Part shown: positions 19,767-33,246 of the stretch, one piece after another
Layout of the letters: each line of letters starts with the position of its first letter
Numbering within the stretch: position 1 is the first letter of the stretch
From: Planococcus citri
Taxonomy: Eukaryota > Arthropoda > Insecta > Hemiptera > Pseudococcidae
Length of the DNA: 64,000 nucleotides
Reading direction: 5' to 3'
Assembly (NCBI RefSeq): GCF_950023065.1
Contig: NC_088680.1
Location: 58,999,350 to 59,063,349 of the forward strand
The notes under the pieces: generated by a model
Told to the model about the DNA's origin: nothing
The model's input: the letters and a program-made list of their open reading frames with translations, nothing else
Database searches by the model: none
Position numbers and translations under genes: made by a program

Positions 19767-22359
19767 AAAAGAAGGAGGGTCATTATGGGCATTTTCGTGC
19801 CCCTCGCTACTTCGAGACTTGAATGGCCTCTTCTTATAGGGGATGGTCCCTAGTATTAATATTAGGCGGTATTTTCCCAGAAAAGCCCATAGGGGGGGCT
19901 GTGGGGTGGCCCCAAGTCGAAAATTTCAAAAATTTTTAGAACCACTGCTCGAAAATGTAAAAAATTAAAAGTAGCGAATATATGTTGCTTTAAGGGTAGG
20001 CAATGCAGAACATAACGCTTTTTTCATTTTTGACCTTTTTGGGGGTTGTGGTGGGGGTATTTCTATTTTTGAAAATTTTGAAACCCCCTTTTTTGACCCT
20101 TCCCGTCGAGCCCCGCTAATGCCCTTTTCATGGTTTATTGCTACTAGTAGTAAGTTCAATTGATATCATTTGCAACCCCCTCACCAACTTGGCTCATATC
20201 GAAAAATTCAATTTTTGACTTTTTTTTGAGGTCCATATTTTGGGAAACCATGAAAAGCTATCGAGGTCCGGTTTGCGGCAAATATGTTGAATTTTACTTC
20301 TTAATCGACTGGCATGCTTGAATTTTTATTTCAAGTCAATTTTTGACCTCATTGTTGCAGATCACTTTTGGGGGTGGCGAACTTTGAGAACCCCTGAAAA
20401 AAGTTGTAAAGTGAATTTTTTCAAACTTTGAGCTGAAATGGTCTTAAATACATGTGTTTAACCAATATAATATGCGAATGCGATATTTTAATACAATTTA
20501 GTCATTTTGGGTGATTTTATCAAAAAAAGTAGTGTTTTAACAACAGGCATAGCTTTTCCGACAAAAGTTCTGAAATTTCAATAACACTTTTCTCAGCCCC
20601 ATTCCAACCGATTTTGAAAATTTTTCAGTATGTTATGTATATCCTTATTAGGTATCCCCACAAAAATTTTCAACCCCCTCCCCTTATATTTACCCTTCAA
20701 AATGGCGTATTTCAACTAATATTATGCTTTTTCACAATAATAAAAATAAAAATTGAGGCGGCCAAGTGTTCTGTAGAGGGCTAGATGAGTGTAGCAAAAA
20801 ATCTGACGTCATATTCGTGCTCAGTGGTATCGAATCATAAGAAAACTATACCCTACTCATTAATTCTTAGTTTTTTTCCCTAAAATACCAATTTTACTCC
20901 CAACCCTCCCTATGACACATTTTTACACCTGAATGGTAAATATGAGGGGAGGGGGTTAAAAATTTTTGTGGGGATACCTAATAAGGATATACATAACATA
21001 CTGAAAAATTTTCAAAATCGGTTGGAATGGGGCTGAGAAAAGTGTTATTGAAGTTTCAGAAAAGGGGGGCTCTCCAAAAAGGGGAGGGGGTGTGGATCTG
21101 AAACTTTCCACGCGGAAGTTTCTCAATGGTACCTACCTCCCATGCTAATATCAACTCGAACGATTTCGATGACCATTTCACCCCTCTTAGGAGCCTATAG
21201 CGGCTATAGCCTTTATGTATTTTTCAGAGAACCCCTTCATTTGAATGGTTGCAGTTTCGCCCCTTTTGAACATACAAGGGAAGTTGATACATCATTACAT
21301 CGGAAATTCGACATAGATTCTTTTATCTAGCCACATATTTTTCGCTAAAATGCAATGCGGGAGAGAAAATGGCGAAAAACTGATTTCGGGCGAGGTTCCA
21401 CCCCCTTTGAGGGGGTTCCGGACCCCGTAGGGGCCAGGACTTTTAGTAGGTTGTTGAGGGGACCTCTGTGAACAATATCTGCGAAAGATCGGTTTGATAT
21501 TAATTTTTCCTGCAAAAATGTCTTTAATGACTGGACTACCACGAATACATGTAGCTTAACTTTTGCCGGAAAGCTATGCCTGTTGTTAAAACACTACTTT
21601 TTTTGATAAAATCACCCAAAATGACTAAATTGTATTAAAATATCGCATTCGCATATTATATTGGTTAAACACATGTATTTAAGACCATTTCAGCTCAAAG
21701 TTTGAAAAAATTCACTTTACAACTTTTTTCAGGGGTTCTCAAAGTTCGCCACCCCCAAAAGTGATCTGCAACAATGAGGTCAAAAATTGACTTGAAATAA
21801 AAATTCAAGCATGCCAGTCGATTAAGAAGTAAAATTCAACATATTTGCCGCAAACCGGACCTCGATAGCTTTTCATGGTTTCCCAAAATATGGACCTCAA
21901 AAAAAAGTCAAAAATTGAATTTTTCGATATGAGCCAAGTTGGTGAGGGGGTTGCAAATGATATCAATTGAACTTACTACTAGTAGCAATAAACCATGAAA
22001 AGGGCATTAGCGGGGCTCGACGGGAAGGGTCAAAAAAGGGGGTTTCAAAATTTTCAAAAATAGAAATACCCCCACCACAACCCCCAAAAAGGTCAAAAAT
22101 GAAAAAAGCGTTACGTTCTGCATTGCCTACCCTTAAAGCAACATATATTCGCTACTTTTAATTTTTTACATTTTCGAGCAGTGGTTCTAAAAATTTTTGA
22201 AATTTTCGACTTGGGGCCACCCCACAGCCCCCCCTATGGGCTTTTCTGGGAAAATACCGCCTAATATTAATACTAGGGACCATCCCCTATAAGAAGAGGC
22301 CATTCAAGTCTCGAAGTAGCGAGGGGCACGAAAATGCCCATAATGACCCTCCTTCTTTT
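19767..22359. mobile_element. 2.6 kb foldback element with ~800 bp arms
   Basis: The outer arms 19767-20569 and 21556-22359 are almost perfect reverse complements, so open frames at 19965-20159 (-) and 21967-22161 (+) are the same 64-residue reading. The termini are AAAAGAAGGAGGGTCATTAT and its complement. A second nested inverted pair lies inside, 20570-20695 against 20934-21060 (for example ATGTATATCCTTATTAGGTA). A 490-bp stretch (about 21061-21555) sits only on the right side between inner and outer arms. No transposase is seen. The element is inserted in a tandem repeat whose other unit preserves the uninterrupted site near 22880. Confidence 0.93.
21061..21555. other. Asymmetric insert in the foldback element
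   Basis: This segment has no mirrored partner, whereas sequence on either side of it pairs across the structure. It contains a CCCCTTTGAGGGGGTTCCGG hairpin near 21402. It has no recognisable coding content. It may be a secondary insertion, or the part lost from the other side. Confidence 0.5.
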
Positions 22360-23035
22360 TATCAAAAAAACGACACTTTTTGTCAATTTTGACAAAAGCT
22401 GAGACGTTTTGCTATTTTTTGCAGGATGCGAGAGACTTCGACAAATTCAATTAATCGTAGCGGGTTTAAAATCTAACCCTAAAAAGTAATTTTAAGCAAT
22501 TTTTGAAAAAAAAATGATGATTTTTGTAAAAAAAAACACGTTTTTAGTATCTCTTTATTTGACAAAAAAACGTGAGGCTCTCGACATTTTTAGGTAAAAA
22601 AGCAAAATTTTTCATCACTTTTTGATTTTTTCATTTTTAGCAAAAAACAAAACTTTCTGTTTTGTAATTTTTGTCGAAAAAATTAGACTTTTTTTTACAA
22701 CTTCTCTGTAGAAACGTGACCTTTTTTGGAAAAAAATATTGACAAAAACGAGACCGACAGTTTTGAAAAGAAAGCAATGGCTTTTTGACGATATTTGACC
22801 AATTAAGCAAGACCTTTGGACAATTTTTGGATAAAAAATTGAGAATTTTTGAAATGTTTTGTGAATGCCATATGTTTTAGAAATTTTTATCCAAAAGAAC
22901 GACCCTTTTTGGCAATTTTGACAAAAGCTGAGACGTTTTGCTATTTTTTGAAGGAAGCGATAGAGACTTTGACAATTTCAGCGGATGGTAGGGATTTTCA
23001 ATTCTAACCCTGAAAAGTAAGTTTAATCAGTTGAA
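22360..23035. repeat. Tandem repeat, right units (~530 bp period)
   Basis: ATTTTGACAAAAGCTGAGAC followed by GTTTTGCTATTTTTTG occurs near 22388 and again near 22915, giving a period of about 530 bp. The sequence is composed of short diverged phrases of the type GACAATTTTTGGAAAAAAA. Confidence 0.75.
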
Positions 23036-24480
23036 ATAAATAATAAAGGAGTAAATGTACAAAGTATTCGTAAATTACTCACATTGTTGCCATTATATTG
23101 ACATTTCTGTTTGAAAAACACATGATTTCTGGAATTTTTTCCCAAAGCAATTTTAGCAACCAAATTTTTGGGTGAAATTGGTAAAAAGTGGCAGAAATTA
23201 TTAAATCTGTTGAAGCCACCATCATGTTTGAGAAAACAGACTCTTGTTGTTGAAAATCAGGAAAAAATTATCAAATATCAACAAAATCGAATGCCAGAGT
23301 GTCTACTGAAACCAAAAAAGCAAATTTCTTGCTTTCTTCTTGCCTACTTAGTGCTTTTTTCTTGCTTTCAAACATGAAATTTTATACCCACCCCTCATAT
23401 TTACACATAAATAATCTTCGTTACCCCCCCCCCCGTTTTCTCTAAAAAATGTATTCGTTGAAGCAAAAAAAAAAATAGAAAAATCAACATTTTGGTAATT
23501 TTCCGAAAATCGTTGATAATAAATGAATATTCTATTAAAACGGAGGCAAAATTACTGCTCGAGCGAAAATTTTTCGAAAAAATTAGTTCAAAAAACGACT
23601 AAAAATTTTTTGGTTTCCTTCAAAAAAAAAATTGCACTTTTCAAATGGTTTGGGTGCTACGAGTATTCCTAGAATTTTTCTATTTAATTTTTGAATTCTG
23701 AAAAGTTTTATAAGCAGCATCTTGGAAAATTTGTAATTCGACAAGTAGAAATAACACCAATTTTAATGAAAGGATTTGACTTTCCTGATCTTCACATTTT
23801 TCAAAATTGGTGGGATAACTTTAATTTTTCAGAGATTTTTGATGTGAATTTTTTTGAAATTTTCTTGCTTTTCGAAGAATTTCTGTACTATTTTCTTGCT
23901 TTCTTGCTAATTTCTTGCCAGTAGACACTTCGAATGCTTAAAATTATGCAAAAACTAGTAAAAAAAAATGTCAAACTGAAATTTAAAAAAAAAACACTTG
24001 ATGAAAAAATCTGAAAATTGACAAAATACTGTTCAAGTTCGGTCAAATTTAGCAAAAATTTGTATGAAACATTGTTTAAACTTATTGTCGAAGTGGCATA
24101 AAACAATTGAAAACGATTAAAAGTTGATAATACATCTCCAAATTTCCGTCAACAAAACACCAATTTTACGTACAACGTTTTTAAAACGTGATCACATTCT
24201 TATAGGACCAGTCGAAAAATAATAAATCTCGCGAGTTCTTGGTTGGGGGGCGGGGGAAAGGGATGAAATTTTTAACCTATCGCTTTGTGGTCTAGACTAA
24301 ATTTCGTCACCACTAACTTCACTGAGATTACAAATTTTGGGCAATTTTATCAAAAACCAGGCATAAATTGTATGTTTAAGGGAAGAAAATTTGAAATTTT
24401 CGATTAGAATGATATAATATCAATGTATATTAGGTGAGGTTTAATAATAAAGTTCTTTACCTTAAATATTGATGATGTTG
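23036..24480. other. AT-rich non-coding
   Basis: AT-rich low-complexity sequence with an 11-C tract at 23424-23434. The open frames at 23168-23924 show no recognisable similarity. CTTGCTTTCTTGCTA-type repeats lie around 23330 and 23890. Confidence 0.4.
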
Positions 24481-26450
24481 TGTTATTATTTCCAACATGG
24501 TATCGATTCAGTTTCAGTATATACCACGCCAATTTCATTAAAATTTGGATAATGTTTGTAAGATCTCTTGCAAAAGTATAGTATTCGCGGATAAAAAAAA
24601 TTCAAATCGTTCATCCTCATTATAACGCCAAACCCAAAACCAAAATTACTCGACATGACACACCATCTTACTCGATAAAGATTCGGTACAAAAGACACCG
24701 GACACGAAATGACAAACGACACAACCGAATGCAAAAAATAAACTAACCACCCGAATACATCGAAGCCTATGCGTAATTCTAATTACGTATATAGACGATA
24801 GAAACTCCCAGGTTGAAGACTCCAAAATACGATAACCAACTGATAAGAAAACAATCGTATCATATTACAATAAAATTGTCGCAAAGCATAGAAATGCATT
24901 CCCCTTGCAGTTGTTAGTCGTTAGATCATTCACCGATCGACGTTGCCAAATCTTCTCCACCATCATAAGAGTACCTATTCAACTTCACTGATTCCTTTGA
25001 AAATTTACACGATAAAAAACCTCCTCATACAATTTATTAGGTAATTAAATCATATCATAAATCATAACTTCATAAGGGCCAGTTATTTAAACTTACAATA
25101 CGAAAACTGGTTTAAACCACCAATTACTTACATTATTTTATTTCCTGTTTTTTTTTCCTTTTCAGCTTTTTTTACGACACATAAGTACCTCGAATCGAAG
25201 ACAACCTCTATCATGCTACTCTCAACTCAAAAGATCATTTCACTCTCCAGAAAAATAAAAAAAGAATAAAGAAAAAAACTCCCATCTCTCACCACACCAC
25301 CTATACATACAAAAAATCGGGGTTAATCGAAAACAAAACCGAAATAAAATACTAAATAGCTAATTGAAGCGATCAATAGTCGAGGGGTAGAAAAAAAATA
25401 AAAATTACCTTCAACAATAGCATTGATTTGAAAAGAGAAGAAACTGTAAGAATTTTCATTTTCCCCTTATATACTATGGGTATATCTTTTGTACTATATT
25501 TTAAAATATTTCTTTTCCACTTATTGTTGCTGAATAAAAGAATCCATCTTATGAAAGCGGTCCACCTTCTCAACGATTAAGGAAATGTAGCGTTCGGAAA
25601 TTCTCTCATAGATATTTTCTCCGGTTAAGAAATGTAATTTTTCCATTTCCTTCATAAATTATTTCCTCGGCAAGGCGAGTCGCGATTGGCATTCTATAAT
25701 TTGAAAAATACCAACTTGGCGCGAACGAGAATATTTTCCAATGCGACAAAAAATACGCTGACTTTGTCTCATTCTTACTTACGTATTTTCTTATATACTT
25801 ATATACTAAATAAGTAACTAAATCCTCGAACACAAATCGTGCAACCAATAAACTAAATCACAAAAGTTTACCGGAAAAGACAAAAAGTGCGAATACTGGT
25901 ACTAAAAACTCACAACATAATGTACCAGCAAAGTACCAACTGTACGACGAATAAGTTTGAAATTTCGTATAATATTGTATGAATCAACATTACTCGTACT
26001 TTCAATTTCACTCCTCACCCTTCGTCTAATTTTCCAACATTACAAGTTTTAATTCAGTTGCTCGAATAGTGAAAAGTGAAATATTCTATGCATTTTTTCT
26101 TCTAGTGAAAATACAAAAATATGCATATGTAAAATGTAATGTACCAATTTTTATTGATATTCGCGTTACCCAGATAGCTTGAAACCAATTCTATCGACGC
26201 AAATTGTGGCTTTCTTATGGATATTTATCAGTTTCAATGAAGCTAATACATATATGCAAGAATTACTCGTAATTTATGCATTTATTGCACATGCATGCGA
26301 AATACTTCCTTTCACGCTAGTTGCTAACATGAAATCTCACAACCATGTTATTCAAAAAATGCGAACGTTCCTAAGATAATATTTCTTAATGAAAAAAATA
26401 ACTCCGTCCTTAGAAATTCCTCTCTCTTTTCTATTAAGATTGCATCCAAG
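24481..26450. other. Unique non-coding region
   Basis: More balanced sequence with several short open frames (24486-24734, 25373-25573, 25606-25848 minus; 26179-26379 plus). None has a recognisable domain or codon signature. It could hold exons or introns of an unseen gene. No direct support is visible. Confidence 0.35.
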
Positions 26451-29260
26451 CTGAATTTATCTTCCAAAAAATGTTCACACTTCAAGAAATTGTTGAAGTG
26501 TCGTGAAAACAATTTTAAAATGACTGAAAGTGGATTAAAAACATCACAAAATTTAAGAACTGAACCCGCAAAAAAAAGCATAAAATAATGAAAAAATTTA
26601 TGAAGAGAGAATAAAGTGTCAAAAAAGTGTAAAACCGACGTAAAAATTACTAAAAATTATCAAAAAAATGACGAAACCCTGATAAAATTGAGCTAAATTT
26701 TGTCGATGACATAAAAACTGCAGAAAATTATGCTAAAAATTCACGAAACATCACTAAACTCAAGAAAGAAAAAATTGTTGAAACTTATGAAAAAAAAATT
26801 GACGATTGAAACTAACTTCGACAAAATTTATAAAAAGGGCCTTCATAAAAACTGCGAAATTTGGCATACTTAAAATCTGATGAAAATGATCAAAAATTAA
26901 TGAAATTTCAGCAACATTTATATCTACAAGTTTAGGGAAAATTACATTAAAATTTGTCAAGTACATACAATGTCGTGAAAATAGTTGAAAATGACTGAAA
27001 GTTGATGAAACATCGCAAAATTTAAGAAAACAATAAAAAAAATACATATTTCGGATCGCAAAAATTTTTTTAAAAAAATAACATGAAATTAATAAAACTT
27101 CCAAATTATAAAAATCAAACGAAATTCAGCAAAAATTACATAAAGATGATGTTAATGAAGTAAAATCACCGTCGAATCTGACAAATGACCAGAAATTGGT
27201 ATAAATCGAGCAAAATATAATAAAATTGCAAGGAACTGGTTAAAATGTCGTAAAAACTGCGAAAAAATATTAAAATTGACGAAACATTACAACAAAAAAA
27301 AAGACTGCAAAGATGTTAAGAATGAAAAAATTGTTGAAAACAACAAGAAGTTAATGAAATCAATATTTTTAAAATCAAATGAAAATTGGCAAAAATCGTA
27401 CAGCTGGATGTCACAAAAATTAGAAAAACAGCATAAAAAATTAACCAAAAATTTATGAAATTTCAAAAAAAAAAAGCAAAATATGGCAAAATCGCCAAGA
27501 AATTAGAAATGTCGCGAAAACACGTTGAAAATGACTAAAAATCGATGAAATATCAATAAATTCAAGGGGGGGGGAAACGCAAATTATATTCAAAGTACCT
27601 AACGAAAAAACTGCTGAAATTAAAATAATAAAAAAATAATTAAATATTATAGGTATTAAAATCCAACGAAATTGAAAGTGATGAAAAATTGATGAAACGT
27701 CAAAAAAAATCGAGAAAACGAATCAAAAAATGCTGAAAATAAAGAAAAATTCATTGCAAAAAATTGATGAACTATTTTTAAAATTCAACGAAATTCTGAA
27801 AAAATCATACAAAGTGTCATTTAATCTGTGAAATCAATATTTAAAATGACCAAAACTTGATGAAATTTCAGAACAGTTGAGAGAACTATTTTAGAAAATC
27901 GCTTGAAAGTTGGTTACAATGTTGTAAAAACAGTTAAAATCAGAAAAAGTCGATGAACGATCGAAACTTTCAAGAAACAAAAAAACAAAAAAAAACTCTA
28001 GGTAATGAAACAGCATTTAAAAATTACAAAAAAATGACGATATACAGCCTTTTTTGGTATTTCATCCTTCCTTGAAGAGACGATGAATTGAAGCTGCAAG
28101 TCCCTAATTTTCATACCCCCCCCCCCAGGTCAATGTGTTTTGAGAACAAAATCGAAGAATGTTCCTAAATTATTTTTTCACCTTTTTTTTGCTCTTCAAG
28201 AACTGATGTTCCAAACTCGAAAATTTCAATGTGGTAACCTTTGTTAATTTTGTATTTGGATAATTTTGACCTAAAAAAAATTCAAAATTTGTTGAAAAAG
28301 TTACCAAAATTTATTAAGTATTATTTTTATTTTTTTTAAAGTTTTTATGGCAATTTTTTATATAATTGAACTTTCTTTGAGGGGGGAGGAGGGACTGCGT
28401 CCTTCCGCGTCTCCTCACGAAAAAAATCTTTGATGATATGTCATCTCAAAACTAAACAAAATTTTCAAAAATTATATATTAGAAGTCATGAAATTTGAAA
28501 AATCAGATTAAAATTAGAGAAAACTACCAATGAAATTTTAGCATAGTTGAGCAACAATTCCGCAAAATTACTTAAAAATTCGTTAAAATTCGTTAAAATG
28601 AGTTGAATTTACGAAAAATAGACGAACCAATCACAAAATTCAGGAAAAAAACTGCGAAAAATAATTCAGGTGGAAAAATTGTTGAGAAATTTCAAAAAAA
28701 AATCGATAAAACGTCGTAAAAATGCAAAATCTTCTTTCCGGGTGTCATAAAATCAACAAAATTAGCATAAAAACCAGTGAAAATAGCCTGAAGTTGATAA
28801 AATTCTAGTGAAATCGAGTAAATTTAAAATTTGCTCAAAAATTGATTAAAACGTCGTAAAAAACAGCTGAGAATCCAAAAAGGTCATTGAAACATGGAAA
28901 AATGCAAAAAAAAACTGTCAAAAAAACTAGAGGTGATGAAAAATTTATTGAAAATGACAAAAAATTAAGAAAATGTCAAAATCAAACAAATTTCAAAATT
29001 GCATAAATTTTACAAAAACTGTAAAAACAACCAAAAATCAATTAAATCAACGAAATTGGGCGAAAATTGGCGAAAAATTATTTAAAATTTTCAAAAACAT
29101 TGTAAAACGACTAAAAGTTTATAAAACATCGAAAAATTCAAGAAAAAAGCATAAAACTTATGAAATAAGCATGAATGATAAAACCAATAAAAATGGGCAA
29201 AAATTGAAAATTGAGTAAAAATGGGTGAATATGTCGTAAAGCAGTTGAAAATGTCGATGA
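26451..29260. repeat. Old A-rich degenerate repeat field
   Basis: The plus strand is strongly A-rich for nearly 3 kb and made of recurring diverged phrases. The fullest is GTTGAAAATGACTGAAAGTT followed by GATGAAACATC and CAAAATTTAAG. Diverged copies lie near 26515, 26980, 27520, 27920 and 29100, and a possible outlier near 24090. The field also holds 9-G (27566-27574) and 11-C (28116-28126) tracts. The open frames inside (27276-27458, 28973-29218) are lysine/asparagine-rich by-products. Confidence 0.65.
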
Positions 29261-32230
29261 AAATTCAAAATTCAATAAAACCTTTCGCAAAGAATGTTTG
29301 AATGAAAAAAAAATACATACATATTTTATATACTTAGTTGAAAATTTCAAATAATGATTCGAAGAAATTAGTACAAATATCGAACAGTTTTGTTTGCAAA
29401 AAATTTGTGCAGGCGAATAACGTGAATATAAAAAATTAAAATGTGTGTTTTTTTTAAAGGCGAAAAAAGATACCCGCAACCGCAATTCACTAACAAGCAA
29501 ATTTCAATTTAATTTGCACAAATAATACACCTATCCTCTTAATCATTCGAAAACATGAATTTTAAAATAATATCAAGTCTACAACAGCGAAATCATCACG
29601 AAAATAACGCGCAGTGCTTCAATAATTCGCCACAACAGCAACTCATATGAATGAGACGCTTGTGGTAGGTCAGCATTGCTTCTTTTTACGAATACTCGTA
29701 TACTTTACTCCTCGAACTAATTCAATCGCTCCGAATCGAATAATTTCAATTGAAACTTTCAGTAACCTAATCAATAATTCAATTTGATTTCAATTCCATA
29801 ATTCTGCATTCATATAAGATATGCAATAATTTCCCTCCCAGCGCAAATTATATGAATCACGTAGTAAAACATGCACACCATAAAGAAAAACTCGAATTAA
29901 TTTTTCATCGTTGCAAGCAAAACTTTCCCATTTTTTTTTTTTTTTTTCAACGAGTAAGTAATGATTAAAAGTTATCTGTAGATTTTACTCTACCAATAAT
30001 AATATTGAAAAAGTGAAAGAGAAAAATATAACAACGCAACTGCATTAAGAATTATCACAAAAAAATAGTAAAAGTGCTTCAGTTCGATGTTTATGACGAT
30101 TTTTATAGCAAAAATATGGAAAATTTTATCGCACTGGTGGTGGTTTTTTCGAAAACAATGCGGTAAAACATGTAACATTTTTATTGTTTTTATATCCATC
30201 ATCATAAAAAATCAAACTCATCGATGCAACTTTACTATTTTTTTTAGTAGATACCTCAATTTCTTAAATTTTTTTACAACTTTATTTCCCCATATTTTCG
30301 ATACCTACAGAATTTCTCTTGTTTTACTTAGTAGCAGTAGAGAAAGGCACCTTTAAGGTACTTAATGCAGTTTTCAAAATATTTATTTTGGCATTTTTTT
30401 CATCAAAAACACTTCTTTCTTTTATTAAAAAATATTTTTCATTCTAATATTTTTTTTTGATTGAGAAAAAATAACATTATCGTCAATTTGAATGAAAATA
30501 AAATGTCAAAAACATAATGAAGAAATTTTTTTTAAATAAACGAGCTTCTCATTTCACTTTACGATCATTTAATTTAATTTTATAATTTTCCATCATTCAC
30601 CTATTCAGAATAAAAATTCAACCAAAAAACCAAGAGAGAAAATAATTCTAATAATTTTTTAAAAAAATTAGGCAATAAAATAATTTCTACGTAAAATAAA
30701 CGATAAAAAAATTACTCACTTCGTTCACATAACAAATTCACGGCTAAAATAAAAATCACCGAATTGGGAAAATAATTAATCGTAACCGATCGCATCTCGC
30801 AAAACTTGAATCGCAGCAAAGCGTCCTATAGCATGTTTGAAAACCCGACAACTGAATGAAAGTCTAAAGCTAAACCACTGATAAGAACTTATAAGGATTA
30901 TAAGCACTTGCGCGCCAATTCTATCATGTTGCCATTTTTAGGGGTTGAAATTTCCCGACGGAGCTGGAGTGAAAAACACGCAACGAATTTCACGCACTAT
31001 TTTTATAATCGTATAAACTTTTCAATTTTTTAAAACGCTAAATTGATGAAAAAAAATTGCTCCGAGTCTATACATTTATCATTAATAAAATATTATTACT
31101 TTAAAAAAATAGAGAAAAAAAATTAAACTTCAATTCGGGCTTTTTTTAAATATTAAATTTAATTCTCAACAGTAAAAATCTGAAGCTTTCTGTAGGCTTT
31201 ATTTAAAATAAGTATTTTAATTACGAAGAAAGAAACTAATTAACGTCGAGCTTACGACTTTGGGCATCTATGACCATTTTTTTACCCTTTGTCAGTAGTA
31301 GCAAAAAGTTTACGTAATTTTGTTGTTATTGTTCAATTTCATACTTGGAAACTCTCGTATTTTGGCCGAAGGCTGTTTAACGCGATACATCGTTATATTC
31401 GAAAAATAAATTTTATTAATTTTTCATGAAGGTCGTTTTTTAAAGAACTAATTAAACGAGGGCTACAGAGTCGACGTTCGAAATGAAATTAAATTCAAAT
31501 ATATTTAACATAAAATCAGCTGGAAAAAATTCGAAGATTTTTATTACAATAATATTTTCACCCTTGGCTTTGATTTTTTCCCCCCTCTTACCCTTAAAAC
31601 TATATCGATATCTGTATTTCCACAACAATCATTTTCTTTCATCTTGAAAATGCCACTTTTAGTTATTTTAACGTTCAAAGTCACCTCATACCTACTACAT
31701 AGTTCACACTTCACAGTCGCCCTTCTCCCTCCTGTAAGCATTTCATAGCTCTTCGACTTCTACACAGTTGATTCGCATCCCCTATTTTTTTCGGTCGCGA
31801 TGGCTGACTAATACATTTTTTATACCGAGCCATATTTCATCCAAGTAGGCAACTTTTCATTTCTGATAAGCGCAACTATTTTCAGTAATTTTCGATGAAA
31901 AAAAAGAAGAAATGAAATTGGAAAGTCGCTTTCAATTGTGTGAGGGTGACTGGTGAGTGAATTTGTTGCATTTGGCTAGATCACCGCGAGTTTCATTTTA
32001 TTGATGGTACCTATGTACAATCGTAAAATTTTCATTCGAATGAAGTAATTTACTCCGAGTGAAATGCTCGGGTAGGTATAAGAAAGGGTGTCGGTCTAGA
32101 GGTACACGTGTGCCTATATACGATGAGGTGAGTTATTTACTGGAATGAAACGTGCAGAGCTCAGATGTAGCCGTAGGTAGGTATCGAAGTAGATGAACGT
32201 TTTATCAATTTTATTATTTTGAAATATGTC
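29261..32230. other. Non-coding, AT-rich to mixed
   Basis: No supported gene. Short open frames at 29138-29500, 29990-30356 and 31544-31741 have no recognisable features. The sequence around 30830-30960 is more balanced, and 31920-32200 holds several GTAGGTA-type short repeats. Confidence 0.35.
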
Positions 32231-32381
32231 TTTGTTTCGTATGTATAGTCTACAATTCACGGAGCAAAAAGTACGTTAGAAATCGATTTTACTGAAATTT
32301 TTTGCTTACTAAAAAAATTATCCGGCAAAATGTAGAAGGGACCCGCGAAAGCCCAAAACACATGATTTCAATATTTCAAAA

Positions 32382-32747
32382 TTGCACAATAGGGGGCTGG
32401 AGCCTCAAAGGGGTGTATTTATGAACGTGGGCGCTACCAAAAAAATGAAATGTAGTCGTGAAGGGTGTCACCGCCAGATACCAAATATGTGTTTTGTTCT
32501 GTTGGAAATTAGCACAAACGGATTTTATGGCACTTTAAATGCAGTTTTTATGCATTTTTATGCATTTTTGATGGTTAAATCGTTCTGTAGTCATAAGTAT
32601 GCGCGGCTACCAAAAATTTTTTGTGAGACTGGTTCGAAAAGATTATTTCCAACCGAACTGAAAAAAAAACGGCTGAAAAATACCTGCACAATGACGAGTA
32701 ATGGCGCAGAGAAGTGGTTGAGAGGTTACCCCCACCCCAAAATTTAG
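32382..32747 (+). other. Unassigned 121-residue open frame inside the composite
   Basis: The frame begins just inside the left inverted end. It contains a short cysteine/histidine cluster near its N-terminus (CSREGCH) but not enough spaced metal ligands to call a zinc finger. No family is recognised. It may be a decayed mobile-element reading frame or a chance one. Confidence 0.2.
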
Positions 32748-33095
32748 TTTGACATTTTTTCCCCCGAAGTACTCGTGCGACCTATCAAAATGTATTAAAA
32801 TTTCGCGTAGAATACGATTATACCATTAATTTTTAATTCCAACCCTTCTGTGCCTCTCTCCCCCGCCCTAAATTGTAGTTCGACAATTTTTTTTATGAAT
32901 AATCCCATGCGACCTATCAAAATGCATCAAAATTTTGCATAAAATCTGAATATACCACTAATTTTGAATTTTAACCCTTGTGTGCCCCCTCCCACACCGT
33001 AAAGTGTACTTTGACAATTTTTTTGCGAATACTCGCATGCGACCCATCAAAATACACTAAAATTTTGCGTAGAATCCAAACATCCCATCAATTGT
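32710..33095. repeat. Three tandem ~125 bp units, left side
   Basis: The phrase TGCGACCTATCAAAATG recurs near 32776, 32907 and 33038, each preceded by a G- or C-rich block and GACAATTTTTTT. The same unit occurs about twice in the opposite orientation at 34190-34462, so the two sets form an inverted pair around the inner foldback element. Confidence 0.8.
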
Positions 33096-33246
33096 AGGTA
33101 CATATTTCTTTTTTAATTCTTACTTTAACGTGAAACAATCGCTGTTCTTGTAAAAAAAATGACCACAAATGTATTCTATGTAATTGCACGTCATGTTTAA
33201 ACACAGAATCCATGAGCGATGATTACACAGACAGTGATTTCGACTA

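Noticed and set aside
19965..22161. Duplicate 64-residue proteins in divergent orientation
   Set aside because: They are the same sequence in the two arms of the foldback element, with no sign of selection or family similarity.
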